Source of the DNA: Pseudomonadota bacterium
Lineage (GTDB): Bacteria > Pseudomonadota > Alphaproteobacteria > Rhizobiales > Hyphomicrobiaceae
Direction of reading: 5' to 3'
Assembly (NCBI GenBank): GCA_023412805.1
Contig: JAEZRM010000115.1
Coordinates: forward strand, 1 to 45,427
DNA: 45,427 nucleotides
How positions within the stretch are numbered: the stretch's first letter is position 1; the number at the start of each line of letters is the position of its first letter. The translations under genes were made by a program, and so were the position numbers. Positions 24,797 to 34,401 of the stretch are shown here, piece by piece. Below the pieces are notes generated by a model, which saw only the letters and a list, made by a program, of their open reading frames with translations, was not told where the DNA came from and did no database searches.

Positions 24797-25984
24797 TTAT
24801 CGCGCGCTGCCGGCAAGCTGCCGAACGGCGCCGATAAATCTCAGAACCTCATCCTCGCTATTATAGTAATGCGGTGATGCCCGCACGATCAATGGAAGCG
24901 ATCGCGCCGTCGCATCCAGAAGCGTGCTCGATGGATGCGATGTGGTCACGTTGATCCCCTCCGCGCGCATACGGGCCTGGATGGCGCCCGCATCGAGGCC
25001 GGCGACCGTAAAAGTCACGATTGCCGCCCGCTCGGTCCCGAGATCGCGAATGACCACGCCGGGTATGCGCTGAAGCTGCGAGCGCAGCATGTCGGCGAGC
25101 TGGCGGCACCGCGCCATGATGTGATCCATACCGATTGCGAGCGCATAGTCGATGGCCACGCCGAGGCCGAGACGTGCGGCGTAGCTGTTCTCCCAGGTCT
25201 CGAAGCGACGGGCATCGGGACGCAACTCATAGCGGTCCGCCGCGACCCATGGCGCGCCGAAGTGATCGATGAACGGCGGCTCAAGGCGCTGCATGAGATC
25301 GCGGCGCACATAGAGAAAGCCTGTGCCGCGTGGGCCGCGCAGGAATTTGCGTCCGGGCGCCGAGAGCATGTCACAGCCGAGCTCTGCAACATCGACCGGC
25401 ATCTGGCCAACGGACTGGCAGGCGTCGAGCAGGTAGGGAATACCATGCTTGCGCGCGATTTTTCCGACCGCCGCTGCGGGATTGATCAAGCCGCCATTGG
25501 TCGGCACCCAGGTCATGGCAATGAGGCGCACGCGCTCATCGATCATGCCTTCGAGAGCTGCTGGCGACAGCACCCCGTTTTCATCGCTGGGTATGACCTC
25601 GATCATCGCACCAGTCCGCTTCGCGACCTGGAGGAACGCGACGTAGTTTGCTGCGTATTCCGCCTCGGCCGTGAGGATGCGGTCACCGGGCTGGAAGGCC
25701 AGGGCATAAAAGGCCATCTGCCAGGCAACGGTCGCGTTTTCCGCGAGCGCAATCTCGTCTGGCGCCGCACCGATAAGGCGTGCGACGCTCGCGTATACGC
25801 CATTGAGGCGTTCTGCCTGCTCGTCGGCCGCCTCGTACCCGCCGATCTCGGCCTCCCTGCGGAGGTAGTCCGTCATTGCCTGCAGAACCGCTGCCGGCAT
25901 GAGCGCGGCGCCGGCATTGTTGAGATGAATACGATGGTTCACGCCCGGTGTTTCCGAGCGCACGCGCTGAAGATCAATGCTCAT
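24797..25984 (-). CDS. class V aminotransferase-fold PLP enzyme
   Basis: A 395-residue fold-type I PLP enzyme of the cysteine desulfurase / isopenicillin-N-epimerase / EgtE group. Segments in order: IHLNNAGAALMP (substrate/phosphate site), NATVAWQMAFYALAF, LTAEAEYAANYVAF, the cofactor Asp in PYLLDACQSVGQMPVDV, and the Lys-bearing APGRKFLRGPRGTGFLYVR, where the Lys forms the Schiff base. There is no catalytic Cys loop clearly of SufS type, so C-S, C-N lyase or epimerase chemistry is possible. MSIDLQRV (25984) is taken as start because upstream residues look non-coding; the ribosome binding site is weak. It is divergent from the GNAT gene and heads a probable three-gene operon with two hypotheticals. 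Confidence 0.85.
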   Translation of the reverse strand: MSIDLQRVRSETPGVNHRIHLNNAGAALMPAAVLQAMTDYLRREAEIGGYEAADEQAERLNGVYASVARLIGAAPDEIALAENATVAWQMAFYALAFQPGDRILTAEAEYAANYVAFLQVAKRTGAMIEVIPSDENGVLSPAALEGMIDERVRLIAMTWVPTNGGLINPAAAVGKIARKHGIPYLLDACQSVGQMPVDVAELGCDMLSAPGRKFLRGPRGTGFLYVRRDLMQRLEPPFIDHFGAPWVAADRYELRPDARRFETWENSYAARLGLGVAIDYALAIGMDHIMARCRQLADMLRSQLQRIPGVVIRDLGTERAAIVTFTVAGLDAGAIQARMRAEGINVTTSHPSSTLLDATARSLPLIVRASPHYYNSEDEVLRFIGAVRQLAGSAR

Positions 25985-26181
25985 CCTGATGCTGACCGAT
26001 CGATTTCCCGTTTGAGAGCTTCCGCTAGGCGCCGCCATAGGCGGGCTAGTATAGGTCCCTCGGCGGGGACCGGGAAAGCAGAAGGAGCAAGTGGCGCGAA
26101 GCCTATTCCGCCACCGCTCCAAGCGCGCTAGCCTCTGCGCTCACTTGGTACATCTCTCCCAGGGAAGGAGCCTGGAAAATC

Positions 26182-26475
26182 ATGAGCACAGAAGGCGAAG
26201 CGGGAAATCTCGTCCGGGACAATCCCGAGCAGCAGCGGTTCGAACTCGCGACAACTGCCGGCCTCGCCGTGGCGGACTACCGGCGCGACGGCAATATTCT
26301 GACCATCTTTCACACGGAAGTCCCGCCTGCCTTACGTGGTCAGGGCATTGGTGAAAAGCTCGTACGGGGCGTACTCGATGAAATGCGCCAGCAGGGACTG
26401 AAGGTCGTGCCGCGCTGCTGGTTCGTCAGGGAGTTTCTCGCCACCCACCCCGACTATCGCGATTTGATGGCATAG
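26182..26475 (+). CDS. small GNAT-family acetyltransferase-like protein (YjdJ/NATD1 type)
   Basis: A 97-residue protein matching the compact GNAT subgroup: FELATTAGLAVADYRRDGNILTIFHTEVPPALRGQGIGEKLVRGVLDEMRQQGLKVVPRCWFVREFLATHPDY. The acetyl-CoA loop is LRGQGIGEKL at about residues 51-60 and the family's C-terminal P-x-C-x-F-V...HPDY is complete. The ATG follows a GGAAGGAG/GGAAAATC leader. It is divergent from the aminotransferase gene. The physiological substrate of this subgroup is not known. Confidence 0.9.
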   Translation: MSTEGEAGNLVRDNPEQQRFELATTAGLAVADYRRDGNILTIFHTEVPPALRGQGIGEKLVRGVLDEMRQQGLKVVPRCWFVREFLATHPDYRDLMA

Positions 26476-26490
26476 GGGCCGTTCTGGCCA

Positions 26491-26583
26491 CTATTGTCCC
26501 CCGGCGTACATCTGGATGGCGACGAACAGGATCGCCGCATGCGATCCGACGAAAAGAAGTGCTGGCGCCAGAAACTCCCGCAT
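26491..26583 (-). CDS. 30-residue single-helix membrane peptide
   Basis: A 31-codon frame reading MREFLAPALLFVGSHAAILF and continuing VAIQMYAGGQ to a TAG. Nearly all of it is one hydrophobic helix with a charged start and a polar, Gly-rich end. The sequence GAGGTGAGGTC directly precedes the ATG, a strong ribosome binding site, and TATACTACG lies just upstream as a possible -10. It sits alone after the GNAT gene, on the opposite strand. Short membrane peptides of this design often bind and tune larger membrane proteins. No family name can be given. Confidence 0.5.
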   Translation of the reverse strand: MREFLAPALLFVGSHAAILFVAIQMYAGGQ

Positions 26584-26908
26584 GACCTCACCTCGCATAT
26601 ACTACGAACCCCACGACCTGTGAGTGGAACGGCGAGACCTCTCTCCGGTTCCGGCACCTTCGTCGCAATGCACTGGAAAAAGGTTCACCGCCCCTGCGCG
26701 ACCGTGGAGCCGTCCACCATGCCGAGGCGCCCCTTCCGACAACCCGCCGAAGTCCCTCACGCCCCGTGTTGCAGCGCGGCGATACGACCTTGAATCCGTT
26801 GGCATGAAACCTGCGTAGGGGACAGGAGAAATCCTGGCGGCGGACGAATGGACATGCCATCATTGAACTGCTGAGGATGTCCCGACTGCTGAGGCCCGGA
26901 GTTCACTG
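26584..26908. other. 325-bp interval upstream of the MlrC gene
   Basis: No supported gene on either strand: open frames here lack ribosome binding sites and look Arg/Pro-rich, as expected for chance frames in GC-rich DNA. It should contain the promoter of the rightward MlrC-transporter operon and, at its left end, that of the 30-residue peptide. Confidence 0.4.
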
Positions 26909-28378
26909 ATGCGCTTGTTTGCCGCCACTTTGGCGACAGAGACCAATACTTTCTCGCCCCTGCCGACAAGCCTGGCCTCCTACCGCGAGACTGTTTTCCT
27001 GCGCCCCGGCGAACACCCGACCGATGCTCCGAGAATGTGCACAGCGCCGCTTTTTGTGGCGCGCCAGCGAGCCTCGGCCGACGACTTCATCCTGATCGAG
27101 GGGAGTTGCTTCGCGGCGAGCCCGGCCGGCACCACCAACCGTCAGGACTACGAAACGATGCGCGACGAAATCCTCGCGCAGATGCAAGCGGCCCTCCCGC
27201 TCGACGGTGTGCTTCTCGGCCTGCACGGTGCGATGGTCGCGCACGGCTATGACGACGTCGAGGGCGATATCATCGAGCGCACGCGCGCCATTGTCGGGCC
27301 AAAGTGCGTGATCGGTGTCGAACTCGATCCGCACTGCCATCTCACACTCAAGCGCGTCGAGATCGCCGACATCATCATCTTATACAAGGAATTTCCGCAC
27401 ACCGACGTCGTTGATCGCGCCGAGGAAGTTCTGGACCTGACGCTCAAGACGATCCGCGGCGAGATCAAGCCGGTCATGTCGCTCTACGATTGCCGCCAGA
27501 TCTCGAGCTATCCGACGACCTTTCCGCTGATGCGCGGCTTTGTCGATGGCATCAAGGAGATGGAAGGACGCAACGGCGTGCTCTCGATCTCGATCGCGCA
27601 CTGCTTTCCTTATGGAGATGTGCCCGAGCTATCGGGCCGCGTCCTGGTCATCACCGATGGCGACAAAGCCAAGGGTGACGCGCTCGCGACGAAACTCGGC
27701 ACCGAACTGGTCGGCATGCGCGGCAAGACCCAGCCGGACTACTTCGACGTCGGCGGCGCGGTTGGAACCGCAATGGCCGCGAACGATGGACCAATCGTGG
27801 TCGCTGAGCCGACGGACAATGCCGGCGGCGGTGCGCCTTCCGACAATACGACCATCCTGCGCGAGCTGGTCGCACGCGATGCACAGAATGCGGCCGTCGG
27901 ACCGATCTGGGATCCGGTTGCGGTGCGTCTCTGCTTCGATGCCGGTATCGGCGCTGTATTTCCTCTGCGTCTTGGCGGCAAGACAGGCCCGCAGTCCGGT
28001 GTGCCCGTGGATGCCATGGTCGAAGTGATCGGCCTCGCGACGGACGCCTGGCAGTCGTTCGGACCGACGAGCGTTCCGGTCGGCGATTGTGCCGGCGTGC
28101 GCATCGGCGGCGTCGAGGTCGTGCTGATAACGAAGCGGACGCAGGCCTTCGTGCCACAACTCTTCACGAACGTCGGTATTGACGCGCTGTCGAAAAGCGT
28201 CCTCGTCGTCAAATCGACAAACCATTTCATGGCCGGGTTCGGCCCGATCGCCAAGCGCGTGCTCTACGTCGACAGTGACGCGCCGCTCAGCCGCGACTAC
28301 CGCAGGATCGCCTACAAGAAAGTCAACCGACCAATCTGGCCGCTCGACGAGCAGACGAGCCCGGGCCTCATCTACTAG
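26909..28378 (+). CDS. M81-family metallopeptidase (MlrC / microcystinase C-like)
   Basis: A 489-residue protein of the MlrC family, zinc enzymes whose founding member hydrolyses linear microcystin peptides; most relatives act on unknown amide or peptide substrates. Family signatures: FAATLATETNTFSPLPT at the N-terminus, EGSCFAASPAG, LLGLHGAMVAHGYDDVEGD (about 103-120), the likely metal site ELDPHCHLT (Asp140, His142, His144) with EFPHTD (His164), ADNAGGGAPSDN-like PTDNAGGGAPSDNT, and a C-terminal STNHFMAGFGPIA. There is no signal peptide, so it is cytosolic. It lies 36 bp before the dipeptide-type binding-protein gene, suggesting that the transporter brings in its substrate. The start is supported by GGAG 8 nt upstream. 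Confidence 0.92.
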   Translation: MRLFAATLATETNTFSPLPTSLASYRETVFLRPGEHPTDAPRMCTAPLFVARQRASADDFILIEGSCFAASPAGTTNRQDYETMRDEILAQMQAALPLDGVLLGLHGAMVAHGYDDVEGDIIERTRAIVGPKCVIGVELDPHCHLTLKRVEIADIIILYKEFPHTDVVDRAEEVLDLTLKTIRGEIKPVMSLYDCRQISSYPTTFPLMRGFVDGIKEMEGRNGVLSISIAHCFPYGDVPELSGRVLVITDGDKAKGDALATKLGTELVGMRGKTQPDYFDVGGAVGTAMAANDGPIVVAEPTDNAGGGAPSDNTTILRELVARDAQNAAVGPIWDPVAVRLCFDAGIGAVFPLRLGGKTGPQSGVPVDAMVEVIGLATDAWQSFGPTSVPVGDCAGVRIGGVEVVLITKRTQAFVPQLFTNVGIDALSKSVLVVKSTNHFMAGFGPIAKRVLYVDSDAPLSRDYRRIAYKKVNRPIWPLDEQTSPGLIY

Positions 28379-28414
28379 CCGTCTTTCAGCAATCCACGAT
28401 AGCAAGGAGGGTAT

Positions 28415-30010
28415 ATGCGCATCCGAACTTCAGTCCTCATGGCGGGGCTTACAGCCACCGCGCTGCTGCTGGGAGCAGCACCGTCAGTGGCGCAGCAGCC
28501 GAAGGTGCTGCGCGTCACCATGCACGCCGACGTGCGCACGCTCGATCCGTTCTGGACGACGCAGACCATCGCCGGCATTCACGGTATGATGGTTTACGAC
28601 ACGCTTTTCTCGCTCGACTCGGATCTCAATCCGCAGCCGCAGATGGTCGACAGCTGGACCGTGAGCGATGACCGCAAGGTCTACACGTTCACGCTGCGCG
28701 ACGGCTTGACGTTCCACGACGGCTCGCCCGTCACGAGCAAGGACGTCGTCGCCTCCATGAAGCGTTGGGGGCAGCGCGACGGCGCCGGGAAGCAGCTCTT
28801 CGGCTACACGGAATCGGTCACCGAGAAGGGCGACAAGAGCTTCGTGTGGACGCTGAAAGAACCCTATGGTCTCGTCATCGACACCTTGGCCAAGTCCGGC
28901 ACGAGCATTCCTTTCATCATGCGCGAGAAGGAAGCTCTGGTCGAGCCGACCCAGCAGATTCAAGAGGTCGTAGGCTCGGGTCCATTCGCCTTCAAGCGTG
29001 ACGAGTGGGTGCCCGGCAGCAAGACCGTGTACGAGAAGTTCAAGGCTTATGTGCCGCGCAAGGAACCGGCCTCAGGTCATGCCGGCGGCAAGGTCGTGAA
29101 AGTCGACCGCGTGGAGTTCGTCTGGCTATCCGATCCGCAGACGGCCCAAGCTGCTCTGGTCGCCGGTGAGATCGACTATCTCGAGAACCCGCAGCCCGAC
29201 TTCCTGCCGATGCTCGAGTCCGATCCGAACATCAAGCTCGAAACCCATAAGGCCATGGGTACGATGGGCATCATTCAGCTCAATCACCTCCACCCGCCCT
29301 TCAACAACGTGAAGGCGCGGCAGGCGATGCACCTCCTGATCAACAACGCCGACTACCTCAACACGATCGCGGCCGATCCCAAGCTGCAGACCCTCTGCTA
29401 CTCCTACTTCGGCTGTGGCGTGGCCATGGAAACCGATGCCGGCAGCGACAACTACAAGGCCCCGCCCGATGTGAAGCGTGCCGAAGCGCTTTTCAAGGAA
29501 GCCGGCTACAACGGTGAGCCGATCACCATCCTGCACGCGACCGACCATCAGTACATCAATCCGGCCAACCTGGTGATGATCCAGCAGCTTCGCAAGGCGG
29601 GCTTCCTGAAGCTCGACGTGCAGGCCATGGACTGGGGCACGGTGGTTTCGCGCCGCGCGAAGAAGGAGCCGCCGGCGCAGGGTGGCTGGAACATCTTCAT
29701 CACCGGCACGACCGTCCTGAGTTCGTCGAGCCCGATCACGCACGTCGCCATCGGCATGGGGTGCGACAAGGCATGGTTCGGCTGGCCTTGCGATGCGAAA
29801 TTCGAGGAGCTTCGCAAGCAGTGGGCATTCGCGCCCGATGTCGAGGCCCGCAAGAAGATCGCAGTCGATCTGTCGAAGCGCGCCTACGAGCTCGTGCCTT
29901 ACGTCTCGTTCGCCCAGTGGCGCAATCCGGTTGCGTACCGCTCGGACCGCATCTCGGGCGTCCTCTCGGTCCCCTCGGTTCCGCCGATGTGGAACATAGA
30001 GAAGAAGTGA
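28415..30010 (+). CDS. ABC transporter substrate-binding protein, family 5 (dipeptide type)
   Basis: A 531-residue periplasmic binding protein with a Sec signal (MRIRTSVLMAGLTATALLLG, cleavage near VAQQ). The family-5 segments are RTLDPFWTTQTIAGIHGMMVYDTLFSLD, YTFTLRDGLTFHDGSPVTSKDVVASMKRW, GSGPFAFKRDEWVPGSKTVYEKF and VEFVWLSDPQTAQAALVAGEIDYLE. Proteins of this type bind di- and oligopeptides, nickel, glutathione or opines. AAGGAGGGTAT precedes the ATG, the best ribosome binding site of the operon, as expected for the protein needed in excess. A series of hairpins between it and the permease gene may hold mRNA levels apart. Confidence 0.93.
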   Translation: MRIRTSVLMAGLTATALLLGAAPSVAQQPKVLRVTMHADVRTLDPFWTTQTIAGIHGMMVYDTLFSLDSDLNPQPQMVDSWTVSDDRKVYTFTLRDGLTFHDGSPVTSKDVVASMKRWGQRDGAGKQLFGYTESVTEKGDKSFVWTLKEPYGLVIDTLAKSGTSIPFIMREKEALVEPTQQIQEVVGSGPFAFKRDEWVPGSKTVYEKFKAYVPRKEPASGHAGGKVVKVDRVEFVWLSDPQTAQAALVAGEIDYLENPQPDFLPMLESDPNIKLETHKAMGTMGIIQLNHLHPPFNNVKARQAMHLLINNADYLNTIAADPKLQTLCYSYFGCGVAMETDAGSDNYKAPPDVKRAEALFKEAGYNGEPITILHATDHQYINPANLVMIQQLRKAGFLKLDVQAMDWGTVVSRRAKKEPPAQGGWNIFITGTTVLSSSSPITHVAIGMGCDKAWFGWPCDAKFEELRKQWAFAPDVEARKKIAVDLSKRAYELVPYVSFAQWRNPVAYRSDRISGVLSVPSVPPMWNIEKK

Positions 30011-30107
30011 GGCCGCAGCCTCACACGACACTTGGCCGGCGCCTGCCGATCGGCGCCGTGCCTCCCTCGTCATCCAACAATCCGAGCGGTGCTGAGCCCG
30101 CTCGGAT
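30007..30107 (+). promoter_or_regulatory. three successive stem-loops between binding-protein and permease genes
   Basis: Hairpin 1: GTGAGGC-CGCA-GCCTCAC (30007-30024), overlapping the stop codon. Hairpin 2: CGGCGCC/GGCGCCG with an 8-nt loop (30037-30058). Hairpin 3: ATCCGAGCGG/CCGCTCGGAT with an 8-nt loop (30080-30107), ending 15 bp before the permease start. None is followed by a T-run. They probably protect the upstream mRNA and reduce downstream expression. Confidence 0.65.
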
Positions 30108-30122
30108 GATCGAAGAGGAACA

Positions 30123-31064
30123 ATGACCGCCTATATCGTGCGCCGTCTTCTTGCGACGATCCCCGTCATGGCCATCGTCGCGCTGTTCGTCTTCTTTCTC
30201 CTGCATTTGACGCCGGGAGATCCCGCGGCGGTCATTGCCGGCGACGATGCCTCGCCCGCCGACATCGAAGGCATCCGCCGCAAGCTCGGTCTCGACCGGC
30301 CGCTCTGGGAGCAGTTCGGGACCTATGTCTGGAACCTGCTGCACGGCGATCTCGGTACTTCCATCTTCTCGAACATGCCCGTGATGGCACTCGTCAAGCA
30401 ACGCCTCGAACCTTCGCTCGTCCTCGCCATTGCGACGCTGACCGTGGCGGTGGCTTTCGCGATCCCGCTCGGTGTGATCGCGGCTTGGAAGGCCGACACG
30501 ACGGTGGACCGGATCGTGATGGGCTTCTCTGTTCTCGGCTTTGCCGTGCCCGTGTTCCTCGTTGGCTACCTGCTCATCTACGTCTTCGCCATCCAGCTCC
30601 GGTGGCTGCCGGTGCAGGGCTATCGCCCGCTCGCGAACGGTGTCGTGGATACGCTACGCTCGATCGCGCTGCCCGCGTTCGCGCTCGGCATGACATACAT
30701 GGCCCTCATCGCGCGCATCACGCGGGCCAGCATGCTGGAAGTGCTCTCGGAGGACTACATTCGCACAGCGCGCGCGAAGGGCGTTGCGACACCCTCGGTG
30801 TTGCTGAGGCACGCATTGAAGAATGCCGCCGTGCCCATCGTGACAGTCATCGGCATCGGCTTCGCGCTGCTCATCTCGGGTGTCGTCATCACCGAGACCG
30901 TCTTCAACATTCCGGGGCTCGGGCGGCTCACCGTCGACGCTATTCTCAAACGCGACTATCCGATCATCCAGGGGCTCATCATTCTCTTCGCAGGCGTCAA
31001 GGTGCTGGTAAATCTGCTGATCGACATCAGCTACACCTTCTTCGATCCACGTATCCGGCAGTAG
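30123..31064 (+). CDS. ABC transporter permease, DppB/OppB type
   Basis: A 313-residue inner-membrane permease with six predicted helices. The family-typical N-terminus is MTAYIVRRLLATIPVMAIVALFVFFLLHLTPGDPA, followed by DDASPADIEGIRRKLGLDRPLWEQF, the periplasmic insert. The EAA loop is EVLSEDYIRTARAKGVATPSVLLRHALKNAAVPIVTVIG (about 205-245). GAGGAACA precedes the ATG. With the DppC-type protein it forms the channel. Confidence 0.94.
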   Translation: MTAYIVRRLLATIPVMAIVALFVFFLLHLTPGDPAAVIAGDDASPADIEGIRRKLGLDRPLWEQFGTYVWNLLHGDLGTSIFSNMPVMALVKQRLEPSLVLAIATLTVAVAFAIPLGVIAAWKADTTVDRIVMGFSVLGFAVPVFLVGYLLIYVFAIQLRWLPVQGYRPLANGVVDTLRSIALPAFALGMTYMALIARITRASMLEVLSEDYIRTARAKGVATPSVLLRHALKNAAVPIVTVIGIGFALLISGVVITETVFNIPGLGRLTVDAILKRDYPIIQGLIILFAGVKVLVNLLIDISYTFFDPRIRQ

Positions 31065-31075
31065 GGATCACACTC

Positions 31076-31954
31076 ATGGCAAGCACCACTGCCGGTCCCG
31101 CTGCAGCAGCGACATCATCCTCGTCGAAAGGCGCGCTCAAATGGGCTCGGCGCAACAAGACGATTGTCGGCGGTTCACTCATCCTGCTGACGCTGGTGGC
31201 CATCGCCATCCTGGCACCATGGCTCGCCGGCGATCCCCTCCAGTTCGAGCCGACCAACCGGCTCAAGCGCCCCTCGGAGACTTTCTGGTTCGGAACGGAT
31301 CAGTTCGGCCGTGATGTCTACAGCCGCGTCGTCTACGGCACGCGCATCTCGCTGATCATCGGCGTATGCGTGGCCGTTCTGGCAACGGCCATCGGGCTCG
31401 TGGTCGGCGTGCTGTGCGGGTTCTACAAGCACGTGGATACCGTGCTCATGCGCCTCATGGACGGCATGATGGCGATCCCCGCGATCCTGCTCGCGATTGC
31501 CCTCATCACGTTGATGAAGGCCAGCCTGTTCATCGTCATTATCGCCATCGCGATCCCGGAAATTCCGCGGGTCGCGCGCCTCGTTCGAAGCGTCGTGCTG
31601 TCGGTTCGCGGCCGGCCATACATCGAGGCGGCCATATCCAGCGGCACGCGCAATGGGCGGATCATGGTGCGCCACATCCTGCCGAATACGGTCGCGCCAC
31701 TCATCGTGCAGGCGACATACGTTTGCGCGTCGGCGATCCTCACGGAGGCCGGTCTCTCCTTCCTCGGTGCCGGCACACCGCCGGAGATCCCGAGCTGGGG
31801 AAATATCATCTCGCTCGGGCGCACGTTCTTCCAGATCTCGCCGTGGATCATCTTCTTTCCAGGCGTCTGCCTCGCGATCACGGTGCTGGCGATCAACCTC
31901 GTCGGCGATGGCTTGCGCGATACGCTCGATCCGCGCATTTCACGCCGCATGTAA
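31076..31954 (+). CDS. ABC transporter permease, DppC/OppC type
   Basis: A 292-residue inner-membrane permease. After a Ser/Ala-rich cytosolic N-terminus come the first helix (VGGSLILLTLVAIAILAPWLAG), the FWFGTDQFGRDVYSRVVYGTRISL segment typical of DppC, and the EAA loop GRPYIEAAISSGTRNGRIMVRHILPNTVAPL. It ends VGDGLRDTLDPR as usual. The start at 31076 follows AGGGATCACACTC, 11 bp after the DppB stop; the frame is open much farther upstream, but that part is inside the DppB gene. Confidence 0.94.
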   Translation: MASTTAGPAAAATSSSSKGALKWARRNKTIVGGSLILLTLVAIAILAPWLAGDPLQFEPTNRLKRPSETFWFGTDQFGRDVYSRVVYGTRISLIIGVCVAVLATAIGLVVGVLCGFYKHVDTVLMRLMDGMMAIPAILLAIALITLMKASLFIVIIAIAIPEIPRVARLVRSVVLSVRGRPYIEAAISSGTRNGRIMVRHILPNTVAPLIVQATYVCASAILTEAGLSFLGAGTPPEIPSWGNIISLGRTFFQISPWIIFFPGVCLAITVLAINLVGDGLRDTLDPRISRRM

Positions 31955-31967
31955 GGGCCGCTGCCTC

Positions 31968-33040
<1,073 letters not shown>

Positions 33041-33044
<4 letters not shown>

Positions 33045-34048
33045 ATGCCGCGGAAGTCGTTTTGAGAGTCAAGGATCTCAAGAAGCACTTTCCAGTGCAT
33101 CGCGGTGTGCTCTCGCGTGTCGTTGCTCACGTGCAGGCCGTCGACGGCGTTTCGTTCGAGATCCGGCGCGGCGAAACGCTGTGTCTTGTCGGCGAGTCCG
33201 GCTGCGGCAAGTCGACGGTCGCACGCAGCATCACGCGGCTCGAGGAGCCGACAGCCGGCACGATCGAGCTCAACGGCGTCGACATCACAGCGCTCGACAG
33301 CGAACAGCTCCGCGCCCAGCGCCGCGAAATGCAGATGGTCTTCCAGGACCCCTATTCCTCGCTCAATCCGCGCCTCTCGGCCGGCGACATCGTCGGCGAG
33401 CCCCTCACCAACTTCGCTCTTGCGCAGGGTTCGGAGCTGGAGCGACGCATTGCCAAGCTCTTCGAGCACGTAGGGCTGCGCCCTGAGGCCGTGGATAAAT
33501 ACCCGCACGAATTCTCCGGCGGTCAGCGCCAGCGCCTTGGCATTGCGCGCGCGCTCGCCGTCAACCCGAGCCTGATCATTGCGGACGAGCCGGTTTCAGC
33601 GCTCGACGTCTCCGTGCAGGCGCAGGTGCTCAACCTGTTGATCGACCTGCAGGAGGAGTTCGACCTCGCGTATCTCTTCGTGTCGCACGATCTTGCGGTC
33701 GTCGAGCATATCGGCCATCGCGTTGCCGTTATGTACCTCGGCCGCATCGTCGAGCTTGCCGACAACGCCGATCTCTTCGGCACGCCGCTGCATCCCTATA
33801 CCGAGGCTCTGCTTGCTGCAGCACCCGTTCTGGACAGCGACGGGCCGCGCGAGCGCATTATCCTGCAGGGCGATGTTCCGAGCCCGATGAACCCTCCATC
33901 GGGCTGCCGATTCCACACCCGCTGCCCTTATGCGCTACCCGAGTGCAAGGAGACCGACCCACCACTGCTCGAGGTCAGACCCGGCCATCACGTCGCATGT
34001 CTGCGCCGTCCCGTAGGTGACAGCGGCGCGCCACTGAGCGCCGCGTAG
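33041..34048 (+). CDS. ABC transporter ATP-binding protein, DppF/OppF type
   Basis: A 335-residue ATPase and last gene of the transporter operon. Walker A GESGCGKST is near residue 52, the Q-loop in MVFQDPYSSLNPRL, the signature FSGGQRQRLGIARALA, Walker B LIIADEPVSALDVS, and the H-loop in FVSHDLAVVEHI. The C-terminal oligopeptide-type Cys motif is SGCRFHTRCPYALPEC...HHVACL. It is translationally coupled to the DppD-type gene by a 4-bp overlap. Together with the 26909-33044 genes it completes an uptake system paired with a cytosolic M81 peptidase. Confidence 0.94.
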
Positions 34049-34401
34049 TTCAGGTCGAGCAGTCTGACCGGGCATCCTGTCCAAGAAATTTCGAACGTCT
34101 CAAGCAATTGATTTGAACGTGCGGTGCAGTCCCGTACGCGCTCACCGAGGTATGAACATCTGCAGGCGGCGGACGTGCGCTTCCGCCCCACTCGTGCGGC
34201 ATTTCAATCTCGACTCTGCACACAGACGGAGTACTTTCCCCGGGTGCTTTAGAGCTATCGAGCGATTGCAATCGCATCAACGCCAAGTCCAAAAGGAGGT
34301 CGTGAAAGGTGCGGGGCCGCCACGTCGACGACCCCGATCGGAACAAAATCCAGGCATACGCTGAAAGAAGTCACGCATCATAAGCTGACAAGGAGGAAGC
34401 A
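34049..34401. other. 353-bp interval with a 14-bp palindrome
   Basis: No gene is supported. A perfect palindrome GCGATTGCAATCGC lies at 34262-34275, 126 bp before the metallo-hydrolase start, and could be an operator. AAGGAGG occurs at 34293-34299 without a following frame of note, and again just before the ATG at 34402 (AAGGAGGAAGCA). No convincing terminator is seen after the DppF-type gene. Confidence 0.4.
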
